Of a stretch of DNA of 64,000 nt, positions 1 through 10,299 are shown piece after piece (position 1 is the first letter of the stretch; each line of letters starts with the position of its first letter). The position numbers and the translations under genes were made by a program. The notes under the pieces are model-generated. The model had not been told where the DNA came from. It made no database searches and saw only the letters and a program-made list of their open reading frames with translations. This stretch comes from Excoecaria cochinchinensis (Eukaryota; Streptophyta; Magnoliopsida; Malpighiales; Euphorbiaceae): positions 1 to 64,000 of the forward strand of contig CANTUQ010000076.1 in NCBI GenBank assembly GCA_947683425.1, written 5' to 3'.

Positions 1-1672
1 GTGTTTGCTTATTAATATTCATTGTTTGTTGGTTTCACACAATGAGGACATTGTGTCCTTTAAGTGTGGGGGCATTATTGTTATGTTATGTTTAGTTGTT
101 TTGTTTAGTGTACCTTGTGTTATGCATGCGCTGCTAGTTTTAGGTTGTTAATATTAGGTATGTTGAGGTGATTTGTACATATGTGTATGTAGGGTTATTA
201 TTTTTATAGGTTGTTTTATGCATTATACTTTGGAGCTTATATATGTGATGTATATTTGGGAATATATGCATGAGTAAGCTTATATTTCTTTTAATTATGT
301 CTATATATGCCATATCTTGAAAAATATCTTTTCATTTTTATTTGGACAATTAATTGTACATAGTGAAGGTCATGTCTTGGAAAGGCACTTTAGTGTAGGG
401 TTTTTTTAAGTTGAGTATCTTTTCATATGTATATAAGGATTATTTTGCCAATGCATTGCTTAGGGTAGTTTGACCTATAGCTATGTGAGCATTTAAGCCT
501 TATACTTTGAAAATTTTCTTATATGAGAGCCTTAGTATGCCATATCCTCTAGAACTTGTCTTTAGTAAATTTTGAGATTACATTTAGTATGAGATGTGAA
601 TGAGAAATGAAAAGGGAAATTAGATTAAGCCATTTTGGCTTGCTTTAAAAACCTAACTTTTTTTTCATTTTAGGTAGCCATTTTGAGCCTTAACCTGTTT
701 TTGTTATTAAGCATATTATTAACCAAATCCTTTGCTAAATAATAACTAGTCCATTTTGTTACCCTTGTTGTGTTGAGAATTAGGATTGCTATACCATGGG
801 ATACATTTGTTAGTATAAGCATGATTATAGTGATGTATAAGTGAATTCCCTTATTTATATATCAAAAGTCCATTATTAGAAAAATCTAGTTTCTAATAAA
901 AAAAAAGAAGAGAAAAAAATAAATAAGTGGGATGGTGCATAAAATGCACCCACAAATAAGAAAAAGAAAAGAAAAAAAAAAGAAAAAAAAGCAAAGCAAA
1001 GCAAATGAAACTAAAGGAAAATGGTGGACATTAGGAAGGGAATTAGAATAGAAAGTTTGAATATCATGCTATACTTAGTGTTTACATTTCTTGTGGTATA
1101 GTGATACTATTTTTCTACGCAATATTAGCTACTTAAACCAAAATTATCTTACCTTTACCTAAGCCAAGTTACAGCCCTTTTTAAGACCCTTTGATTTCAT
1201 GTACTACTTTATACTAGTAGTGGAGATTTTTACTATTTACAAGCTTATGGTATGTAATGGCATATTTAAGAAATGAGAGAAACACTAACCTTGAAACACA
1301 TTGAGTGATTGAGTGCTTAAAAAAAATAGTGTTTGAGTGAGAATTACTTTAGGCAATGTCTTGTGTGAAATAATCTTTACATGTGTTAAGATATTCAAAT
1401 TCTTGAGGTCAAACATTCTTGTGTTTCGCAACTTTATGGTTTTCCAAAATGTGCTTGTTCAAGTATGATGGATAATGGTATTGATTGAGATTTTGCATAC
1501 TTAGACCAATTTGTTAAGAGATAAAAGCTTATACATGTCATTTCCAACTGTTTATCAAATATAGAAGTAAGCTCCATAATTATGTGCATCCTATTGTGTG
1601 TTATGTGTCTATGTTGTTTGAGTGTTTGTTATGTTTTGCTTGGGGACAAGCAAATGTTTAAGTGTGGGGGTT
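1..1672 (+). mobile_element. 3' non-coding end of an upstream Athila-like Ty3/gypsy element
   Basis: There is no coding sequence. The stretch is T-rich, with an A/G-rich tract at about 898-1007. The phrase TTTAAGTGTGGGGG occurs at about 58-72 and again at 1657-1670, directly before the LTR that starts at 1673; the second copy sits where a polypurine tract should be. Long non-coding regions between pol and the 3' LTR, with this G-rich phrase, are usual in Athila-type plant elements (family knowledge). The body of this upstream copy lies outside the window. No env-like reading frame is visible in what remains. Confidence 0.6.
1657..1672 (+). promoter_or_regulatory. Polypurine tract of Athila-like element
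   Basis: The purine/G-rich run AAGTGTGGGGG ends two bases before the LTR start TGATATGAG. In this family it would prime plus-strand DNA synthesis. The position is read from the sequence; the role is inferred. Confidence 0.6.
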
Positions 1673-3141
1673 TGATATGAGTCTAAATAGCTCATATTTA
1701 ATCCATGTTTTAGGTTTAAAATAATGTTTATGTGTAGTTAATTGTGTTAGAATTAGGTGTGTTTTATGTTTTTATTTGAGTTTTATGTGTGTATGAGAAA
1801 ATGGAGAAGATTGGAGAAAAGGAGCAAAAATGATCCAAGAAAGAATCAAACTGTCGCGAGCGCGACCAGCATCGCGAGCACGACAGGAAGCGCCAAGCAA
1901 AGAGAGAAAGAAGAAAGGAAGAAAATAAGCAAAGGAGAGAAGTCATATGTTGCTAGCACGATGGATGTCGCGAGCGCGACAGGACGTGCAATTGAAGGGG
2001 GCCAAAGTGAAGGAGAAAGGGGGCTAGCGGGAATTATTGCGAGCAAGGCCGCCTATCGCGAGGTCGCGACATGGCGCTGAGGAAAGCCAGCACGAGGAAA
2101 GTGGAGCGAAGATGAAGGCATGTTTTGTCGAGAGCGTGGCAGACATCGCGCTCGCGACAGAGAGGACCGTTGGAAGTTGAATTCAAATTTTGCCTTGAAA
2201 AAGTATGACTTTCCACCAAGTCTTGCAACCTTCCTAAGGGACACTTGAAGGGACATATCTTTTAGAATATTATAAATATTAGTTTTAACTGTAATTTTAA
2301 GTGTTGAATAGTTTTAGTTGAATATTTTTATTAAGAATTTCTGTAAGTTTGAGAGTACATTTTTAGTTAAAGTTTTTAAGTTAGAATTTTTATGTTTTGA
2401 AGAGAAGATTACTTGTAAGGAAGAAGATATCTTTTGTGGAAGGGAAAAGGGTTGAAAGATCTCTTTCTTTATTTCTCATCTTTACTTCTTTTTTGTAATT
2501 ATTTAATGATGAATTTATGAACTTGATTATTTAATGCTACATTTTATTATTCATTTAAATTTAATATTCTTTCTTGTAGAATTTTTTATTAGTTTTTTTT
2601 ATGCATGATCATTATAAGTAAGTATTTAATTGAAAGATAAATTCTTACTTAAATCTAATAGAATTTCATCATTTAAGTATTATTTGAGAAATCATAATAT
2701 TAAATGGTTGTTATAGGTTGTTTCTTATTCCTGAAATTTGCATGAATAACACTTTAATTCATTAATGAAAATTGTAAGTTAAAATTATAAATGCATGTTT
2801 TAGGCACTCTAATTTATGTTGAAAGAGTAAATTGGAATCTTATTCAACTTGGCTTGCATGATAAGAATATATTCATAATCAAGAATAATTAATTCAAGTT
2901 CTATTTATTATTTTATAATCATTAATCTATTGTCTTCTCCGATTATCTATAACTAGGTTAAATAGAATTAGATATAATATTTCCACTTTCATTCAACAAA
3001 TTTATGATCATTGTAAATAAGATTAAAATTTAGTAGTAATAGTATGTAATAATTAGCACATTTCTCGTGGGATCGACATCTTTTGTACTATAACCGGTAC
3101 ACCGTATACTTGCGGAATTAGCACTAAAAAATAGGCTAACA
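1673..3141 (+). repeat. Complete Athila-like LTR (1469 bp)
   Basis: It starts TGATATGAG just after a polypurine tract and ends GGCTAACA just before a tRNA-type primer-binding site, so both borders are set by flanking retroviral-type signals. It therefore serves as 3' LTR for the element at 1-1672 and as 5' LTR for the gag at 3301. The last 385 bp recur at 5387-5773 with few differences. The first half holds a GC-rich cluster at about 1853-2160 with repeated TCGCGAGCGCGAC-type words in otherwise AT-rich sequence. The short frames read from this cluster on both strands look spurious. Confidence 0.8.
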
Positions 3142-3147
3142 AGTTTT

Positions 3148-3165
3148 TGGTGTCGTTGCCGGGGA
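3148..3165 (+). promoter_or_regulatory. Primer-binding site (Athila type)
   Basis: TGGTGTCGTTGCCGGGGA lies six bases after the LTR end. It differs by two transitions from TGGCGCCGTTGCCGGGGA, the PBS common in Athila-type elements. Confidence 0.75.
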
Positions 3166-3300
3166 TTGATGTTTTATTTATTGCCATTGTGAAACTTGAT
3201 TTATGATTTTGGACTACAATATTTATTTTATTTTGTTTGTTTGTTTGTAGAGTTTGACTTATTTTTATTTTGTGTTGTTTTTACAGGATTTGATAAGTTC

Positions 3301-4663
3301 ATGCCTAGTACAAGAAGTTCTCAAGAAGAGCTTGAACTTTTGAATCCTGAAATAGAGAGATATTTGTCAAGTAACCGAAAATCCAACAAGAAGAAGAATA
3401 AGAATAAAAGACCTAACATGGCTGAAGAGGAAAATCCACCAAGTTTGATGGATTTTGCTACACCTGCATTGAATGGTGCTCAACAAGGTGTGGTAAGACC
3501 TACGGTAAATGCTAACCAATTTGAAATTAAACCTTCTCTTTTGCAAATTATTCAAAATAGCATGCAGTTTTATGGTTTGGCAAATGAGGATCCTAATGCT
3601 CATTTGGCAAATTTTCTAGAGATATGTTATACTTTTAAAATTAATGGAGTTTCTAATGATGCAAATTAAGCTTAGATTTTTTCCTTTCACTTTGAAGGAT
3701 AAAGCCAAGGCTTGGTTGAATTCATTAACTAGAGGATCAATAACCACTTGGGACCAATTGGCCCAAGCATTTTTATCTAAGTACTTTCCTCTAGCCAAAG
3801 CTGCAAAAATTATAAAAGATATCACAACTTTTGTGCATAATGATAATGAATCTTTGTATGAAGCATGGGAGAGATTTAAATAATTGCAGAGAATGTCTCC
3901 TCACCATAACCTTCTAAGGGAGTTGCTCATGCAAACTTTTTATAATGGAGTGAACCCTACAACTAGGGGTACTATTTATACTACAGCTGGTGGCTCTTTG
4001 ATGTGGAAAACAATAGAAGCTGCCTTTAAAATGCTAGAAGAGACGGCTATGAACAATTGTATGTGGCCCACCAAAAGAGTAAGGGAATCTAATTCTAATG
4101 CTAGGGGGCTTCATGCCATAGATTCTGTTGTAGCTTTACAAGCCCAAATTGAAGCTTTAACTCAAAAAGTTAGTAGCTTAGGAATGGGGGGTAGTTCACA
4201 AAAGGTATGCACTATTTGTGGCCAACAAGGTCATACAAGTGAGCCATGTAATTTGGGAATAAGTAATTCGGAGGAACAAGTAAGTTTTATCCAAGGGCAA
4301 AGAAGAGGTAATCCATACTCAAATACATATAATCCTGGTTGGAGAAACCATCCTAATTTTTCATGGGGGAATAGTAGTAACCAAAATAGGGGTGTAGGAT
4401 TTCAACCACCTCAAGATAGGTTTGACGCTTTAGAAGTTAAAATGGATAGGTTCTTAGGGGGGATTAACCTAAAATTTAGTTCACAAGAAGAGAACCAAAA
4501 GAGGCTAGAAACAAAGTTCGACCAAATCACTAAAAATAAAGCCTCATCCATCCATAACTTGGAAGTACAAGTAGGGCAAATTGCTAAGGCTTTAGCTTCA
4601 AGAATGCAAGGAAATCTACCAAGTAATACGGAGGAGAATCCAAGGGAACATATAACACCCTGA
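3301..4663 (+). pseudogene. Athila-like gag, frameshifted and truncated
   Basis: Gag would form the intracellular virus-like particle and bind the element RNA. Reading from the ATG at 3301 gives an N-terminal basic stretch, then a plant retrotransposon gag core (RFFPFTLKDKAKAWLNSL region, followed by an EAWERFK and PHHNLLRELLMQTFYNG region). Near the end is a CCHC zinc knuckle (CTICGQQGHTSEPC, about 4208-4249). Lesions: a frameshift at about 3644-3669 and an in-frame TAA at 3881-3883. The frame ends at 4663 with no protease, RT or integrase following, so the copy has lost all of pol. Family assignment rests on the gag core, the PBS type and the LTR context. Confidence 0.85.
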
Positions 4664-5386
4664 AGTGTCCCTAGTAGGATTACAGAAATTTTGGGCTCAA
4701 TAAATTAAGTGTTGAGTGTGAAAGTTCTGCCGTGAGCGCGACAAGCGTCGTGGGCGCGACAGAACCCTCCTGTGGTAGGTCAACTAAATTGAAATTTTTA
4801 TATGTGGCATTGTAGGAGCTTGACAAGTGGCAAGAAGTTATGGGATTAAATGAATTAAAAATGGAACAAGTGACCAATGGATAAAAGACACTTGGCTTGG
4901 TTAAAAAAAAGGGGGGAATTAGTGGGTAAGAGATATGTATGTAATTAATTAAGGTGAGTGATATTAATTGGAGTAGTAAATAATGGATTAGCTTTGTCCA
5001 TCTGCCTCTTTCTTTCTTTCTCTCACGTTGGATTGCTTTGGCTTTTGGTTTCTTTTCCTTCCTTTGGTTTTCTACCGTTCTCTTCTTTTTTCCATTTTCT
5101 TTTGTTCCTTCTTCTTCTTTCTTGGTCCATTTTGAGTGAATCCTTTGGATTGATTTGAAGAGTACAAGAAGAGGTAAGTGGTTTGATTTCTAACTAGTAT
5201 TGGTCTTCTTCTTCTACTTGGGTTTTTGCTTTTGATTTAAAGTAAAGAGAAGAAGAATAACTCTAAGTGTTTTACATGGTTTTAGTTCAAGCTGTAGCCA
5301 AGAAAGTGGATAAGGGTAAATCGAAGTTCGGAGCTGAGTAGAGAGCTTAGTTCAAGCTTCCTAGAGGTAGGGATCGCGTGTGATTT
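4664..5386 (+). other. Unassigned segment between Athila gag and LTR fragment
   Basis: No gene is seen. It starts close to AACACCCTGAAGTGTCCC and ends GGTAGGGATCGCGTGTGA, a style seen at the borders of some plant gypsy LTRs, so it may be a solo or partial LTR of another family; I found no clear target-site duplication. A GC-rich phrase at about 4732-4770 (GTGAGCGCGACAAGCGTCG) resembles the CpG-rich cluster in the Athila LTR. A pyrimidine-rich tract runs at about 5000-5135. Confidence 0.35.
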
Positions 5387-5773
5387 TAATTCATTAATGA
5401 AAATTGTGAGTTAAAATTATAAATGCATGTTTTAGGCACTCTAATTTATGTTGAAACAGTAAATTGGAATCTTATTCAACTTGGCCTGCATGATAAGAAT
5501 ATATTCATAATCAAGAATAATTAATTCAAGTTCTATTTATTATTTTATTATCATTAATCTATTGTCTTCTCCGATTATCTATAACTAGGTTAAATAGAAT
5601 TAGACATAATATTTCCACTTTCATTTAACAAATTTATAATCATTGTAAACAAAATTAAAATTTAGTAGTAATAGTGTGTAATAATTAGCACATTCCTCGT
5701 GGGATCGACATCTTTTGTACTATAACTGGTATACCGTATACTTGCGGAATTAGCACTAAAAAATAGGTTAACG
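5387..5773 (+). repeat. 3' portion of a second Athila-like LTR
   Basis: It matches 2758-3141 almost base for base, with scattered transitions, up to ATAGGTTAAC at the LTR terminus. The first about 1.1 kb of this LTR is missing. It is the expected 3' LTR of the element whose gag is at 3301, with pol and most of the LTR lost by deletion. The TAT element remnant begins directly after it. Confidence 0.8.
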
Positions 5774-6980
5774 TCGTGCAATGCACATTGTGCACTCACT
5801 GCATGGGTCGTGCAGTCCGATCGGTAACAGAGAGCGTCGTTCGTCTCGACTGAACAGGCAACAGCCAAAGACACCGTCCGATCGGGGAACCAATGATACG
5901 ATCCGATCGGGAGGGTACAAACTCAACAAAACATGATCACAACTAGAACGGCAGGTCACGACTCGAACGAAACAAAGACACAGACAGCATAAAAAAATAG
6001 AGATGAACAAAGCACTAATAACAGATGAACAAACACAATATCATGCGATCCAAACATGTGCAACAAGGCAACAAACATGCTTATATATTCATAACAGTAA
6101 TAGACATACGATCAACAGGATAATAAAATCAAACGAGAAATATGTACGATATATACAATATATACAATGTACAGAAGTAACTGACTCGGTAAAATAAAGA
6201 AAAGAAGTAAAAAGAAAGAAAGAGAAAGGAAAAGAGAGATGGCTATTCTGTATTTACCCTCAGATATTGATCTTTGATCTACAGATGAAAGGTTTCTGAT
6301 TCACCTCTTTGCTTTTCTTGAAAAGGATAAAACAGTGAATGATAAAAATTTAAGATGAAGGTCACATTAAAAAATACGATTGAATCTCAAACGTCAGGAA
6401 TTAATTTCCTGGATTCAAGAAGCAATCTCAGAATGTTTTGAAAATACAAATCACTTTCTTGCTCTCAAAGCTTTCTTTTCTCTCTGTCTTTCTTTTCTTT
6501 TTGAGTTCAGCCTCTTGTTAGTTTCTTAACTTTTTCTTTTTATATCTCAGAGAAGATTAAATCTTTTCTTTTCCCCAAATCCAGCCATAAACCATTATTT
6601 TTCAAACAAATCCCCGAAATAACGGAACAGGGAGTGCTGGGGGCAGTGGAGCGCGTGAGGCAGGTGAGAGCTGTCTCACGCTACCCCTCACCAACGTGAG
6701 AGCTGCATCTCACGTTAGTGAGATGGGCCTCACCTAGTGAGGCTGCCTCTCACCAATGTGAGATGGGCCTCACAAACGTGAGGCTGCATCTCACGTGGAT
6801 GAGATAGGCCTCACACCACAGGCCCTCAGAAATACCCCTCTGCTCCTTTTTTTTAAATTAAAAACGAAAAACATATTTTTGAGGAAATCATCATTTCCAT
6901 CTGTCTTTTGCCTGTGAACAGGTATCATTTTCATCTCTGGGTAACTTCGGTCTGGACTGCCTCATAACCCGGTGTCTATA
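5774..6980 (-). repeat. TAT 3' LTR, truncated
   Basis: The LTR start on the minus strand is at 6980 (TATAGACACCGGGTTATGAGG). It corresponds to the start of the solo LTR ending at 19872 (TGTAGACACTGGGTCCTGAGG), with TG mutated to TA. The segment at about 6250-6290 (TTTACCCTCAGA) matches about 18855-18870 in the solo LTR. The other terminus, expected to read TGTGACGCG on the plus strand, is missing. It contains a dense run of GTGAG/CTCAC palindromes at about 6655-6815 and three CCGATCGG words at about 5817-5910. Confidence 0.65.
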
Positions 6981-8492
6981 GTTGCTCCCAGTTTTGGGGA
7001 ACGTAGTGCCTTGATGCCTAGGTGAGACAAAACTCAAAGAAAGAAAGAAGAAGCGCCTACCTGAGGCAGCTATCTTCCTGGTCATGAGAATGCACTGAGT
7101 CTACTCCAGACTTACAAAGCGCGAAAATTTGCTCTTCTGAGCTGCACCGAGTCTGCTCCAGACTTACAAAGTGCGAGGGTTCTATCTTCTAATGGTGATA
7201 CGTCGAGTCTGCTCCAAACTTACAAAACGTGAAAATTTGCTCTTTTAAGCTGCACCGAGTCTACTCCAGACTTACAAAGTGTGAGGGTTCTATCTTCTGA
7301 TAGCGATGCACCGAGTTTGCTCCAGACTTACAAAACGCAAAAATTTGCTCTTCTGAGTTGAACCGAGTCTGCTCCAGACTTAAAAAGTGCGAGGGTTGCT
7401 CTTCTAAGCTGATGGTTTTTTACTTAGATATTTCCTGCAAAGTTATGTGCATAGAAGTATATAAAAAAAATTGTGCATGTATGACATGAGATGCAGATGT
7501 TTGCAAAAATGGATAGACCATGTCCTAGGTGGTCAAGGGTCCGTTAAGGATACGGCTTGGCTGCTCCGTCGTGCCCCTAAGGATCCAGAAGAGTGTCATC
7601 TTGGCTTTAAGGACTCCGACCCTTAAACCATTTAGAGAGAATCGTCAAGAGTGCATCCTTGTCCCCCGGATCAATGATCATATACCCAGGGTTCTGACAC
7701 ATATCCCTGCATCTGAAGTAATGCCGCCTTATTGCTCCGGGCATCAAAAGTCATTATTTTAAAGGTAGTGCGTCCCTTGTGGATTTTCACACTAACTTTT
7801 CTTTGTGGAAAATGTGTCCCTTGAGGGATTTTCACACGACTCTTTGCCTAATTTTTGCCTGGAATGGACCCAATCCAATCCAGCGGCTTTTATTTTTATT
7901 TATTTTTATTTTCTTTTCCTTTTTCTTTTTTTTATATGAAAGATTAAAGTTATTGATAAACCTTCTCACAACGGTTTCATATGGATAGCCGCATTGACAG
8001 GCCGAGGTATCAGCTTTATGACCTATTAGGTACACTTAGTCCCGTCACTGATAACAGGACTTGCCGACTTTAGCATCCGGCCGGCGAGAGCAGTGGTAGG
8101 AATTAGTACAGATTTGCATGCATTTTGAGCAATATGTTTCTTTTTAAAACAGAACTAGAAAATAATATAAATGAATAAATTCAGTTTCATTTCATTTCAC
8201 AAAATTGTGTACATCTCTGTATGATTTCAGTATGCATAATCATCATTTAACGTTAATTCAAAACGCAAAGCTATATTCATTCATGGAACAAATCCTGATA
8301 GCATCAAACTTATGTTACCAATCAACCCTCTCGGGTTTTCTTGATTGGACATTTTCTCTCAAGCCTCTAATTTTTGCCCAGGATGACTTTTTCCGGTTTT
8401 CACCCTGACGAGGCGCCCAATTTTAGCAAGGCTGCCTTTTTTGGTTTTCGACCTGCGGGCCTTTTATTCTCTTCTTTTGATTTTTATCGTCT
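6981..8492 (-). other. TAT 3' untranslated region
   Basis: Non-coding DNA between the integrase stop and the 3' LTR. Besides the dimeric tandem array at 7091-7411, it holds a short direct repeat around 7767-7840 (GGATTTTCACAC twice, with TGTCCCTTG-like words). The LTR-proximal end (minus strand AAAACTGGGAGCAAC) is the probable priming tract. No gene is supported. Confidence 0.65.
7091..7411 (-). repeat. Dimeric higher-order tandem repeat, six units of 51-57 bp
   Basis: Units start near 7091, 7143, 7200, 7251, 7307 and 7359, each with CGAGTCTGCTCCAGACTTA or a close variant. Two subtypes alternate. One (about 52 bp) continues with GCGAAAATTTGCTCTTCTGA; the other (about 56 bp) with GCGAGGGTTCTATCTTCT. 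This makes a roughly 108-bp dimer repeated three times, the last unit being hybrid. Tandem repeats in the 3' UTR of Tat/Ogre elements are known as seeds of satellite DNA; whether this family has spread is not visible here. Confidence 0.85.
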
Positions 8493-9610
8493 TTAGCCGT
8501 GGAACCTCTTGAGTCTATCGATGTTGATCGGCTCCCTGAACTCGTTGCCATCGCCATCTGACAGAATCGCTGCTCCTTTTGACAATAACTTCTTGAGGAT
8601 GAAAGGACCTTCCCATATCAGTCTGAATTTCCTCCTGATATCGGACACACCCAGTCTCATTTGTTTGAATACCAAGTCCCCTTCCTTCAACGAGTGTTTC
8701 TTGACTTTCTTTCCAAATGACCTAGCAAGCCTTTTCTGATAAATCTGATTATGATAGTAGGCTCTCATCCTGCTCTCATCTAGCATGTTCAGGTGCTGCA
8801 ACTGCTGCTGTGCCCATTCGGCTTCTGGAATCTCAGCTTCCATAACCACCCTCAACGACTTAAGTTCAATCTCGACTGGCAGTACGGTCTCCATCCCATA
8901 TACCAAGGAATATGGTGTGGCCTCTGTAGAAGTTTTAACAGACGTTCTGTAACCCCAAAGCGCGAAAGGCAACTTTTCTGCCCAATCCTTATAATTCTGA
9001 ACCATTTTGTCTAGGATTCTCTTGATGTTCTTGTTTGAGGCTTCTACTGCTCCATTAGCCTGCGGATGATAAGGAGAAGATTTATGATGCTCAATGCCAT
9101 ACTTCTGAAATAACCTCTTCGTCTCAGCCATAAACAGGACCCCATTGTCGGATACCACGTGATGTGGGAGGTCATATCTGCATATTAAGTTCTTCTCAAT
9201 GAATTTAGCCATATCCCCGTGCATCGACCTTTTTGAAAGACTCAGCCTCTACCCATTTTGTGAAGTAGTCGATGGCAACTATGATGAATCTATGTCCATT
9301 AGAGGCTGTGGGATGTATTTCTCCAATAATGTCGATCCCCCAAGCTGCGAACGGCCAAAACGATGTCAAACTGTGTAACTCTGAAACCGGCAAGTGCCTT
9401 AAATCTGTATACTGCTGACACAACTGGCATTGCTTTACGTACTTTGAGTAATCTGTATCCATGGTGAGCTAGTAGAATCCTTGTCTCATGATCTTCTTGG
9501 CCAACATCAAACCATTCATGTGGGCTCTGCATACACCAGCGTGAGTTTCCTCCATTACCTTTTCGGCCTCTTTTTCATCTAGACATCTCAATTGGATACC
9601 ATCAGCTTAC
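8493..9610 (-). pseudogene. TAT integrase
   Basis: Integrase would join element cDNA to the host chromosome. The zinc-binding region is read through 9606-9400 (ETHAGVCRAHMNG and CQLCQQ), with a TAA near 9607 and a TAG near 9468. The core follows: DIIGEIHPTASNGHRFIIVAIDYFTKWVEA (first Asp), VSDNG (second Asp) and PQANGAVEASNK (Glu). The C-terminal part includes GDLVF and FRLIWEGPFILKK. A frameshift lies at about 9205-9224 between the two catalytic Asp segments. The frame ends at 8493 with no chromodomain, as expected outside chromoviruses. Confidence 0.85.
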
Positions 9611-10290
9611 CGTTTATACAACACCCCATTTATGCAGATAAACTGAGCAGATAACTTGCGAATCAACCTCTGGTCTTTCTCAGTAGCCTCTTCTGGAAAC
9701 GTCGCATTTTCTAGATAATTTTTGATATCATGATACCACGGCTTCCCATCTGTTATTTCCATTTCCATGACTGGTTTAGACTCAAAGCTAGGCCTCTCAG
9801 AACTAGAAATCAGCATAGGCTTCATAACCACCGCCTCTGGGTTATCCCACATCGATACCAAAGTTGCAAGCGCGTTCGCTAGCTGGTTCTCATCTCTAGG
9901 AACAAAGTGAAAAGTGCACACTTTAAACTGATCGCTCAAATATTTTAAGTACTTCACATATAGGACCAACCGCTCTTCTTTAACAGCCCATTCACCCCTA
10001 ATTTGATTGATCACCAGCAATAAATCTCCAAATACCTCCACATTCTTTGCCCCCAAGGCTATTAATGCTTCTAACCTAAAAGTGCATGCTTCGTATTCAG
10101 CTTCATTGTTGGTGTCTTTGTATCTCAATTTCTTAGCTAACGAGAGTTTCTCGTCATCTGGGGTTGTTAGAATAATCCCTACTCCTACCCCCTTGCTATT
10201 TACAGCCCCATCAAAGTGCAACTGCCAACCTTGGACCGTGATAGCTACCACTTCCTCATCCGGGAAATTGAATTCATACGAATCTCCTTA
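9607..10290 (-). pseudogene. TAT second (additional) RNase H
   Basis: The segment reads LHFDGAVNSKGVGVGIIL, then NNEAEYEA, VFGDLLLVINQIRGEW and PRDENQLANALA. These are the DG, E, D and D landmarks of a type I RNase H of the class carried by Tat-clade elements in addition to the RT-linked RNase H. It would help degrade RNA in RNA-DNA hybrids. The second-domain aspartate of the third motif (GDLL) is present. Frameshifts separate it from RT-RH upstream. Confidence 0.8.
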
Positions 10291-10299
10291 GATCAGGTG

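Noticed and set aside
1757..2256. Several short frames on both strands in the Athila LTR
   Set aside because: They follow the GC-rich repeated words, differ between strands, and have no gene-like features.
4208..4249. CCHC knuckle as evidence for a host zinc-finger gene
   Set aside because: The upstream gag core, LTR and PBS show it is retrotransposon gag.
7091..7411. CRISPR-like repeat array
   Set aside because: Units are contiguous with no unique spacers, and the context is a plant retrotransposon 3' UTR.
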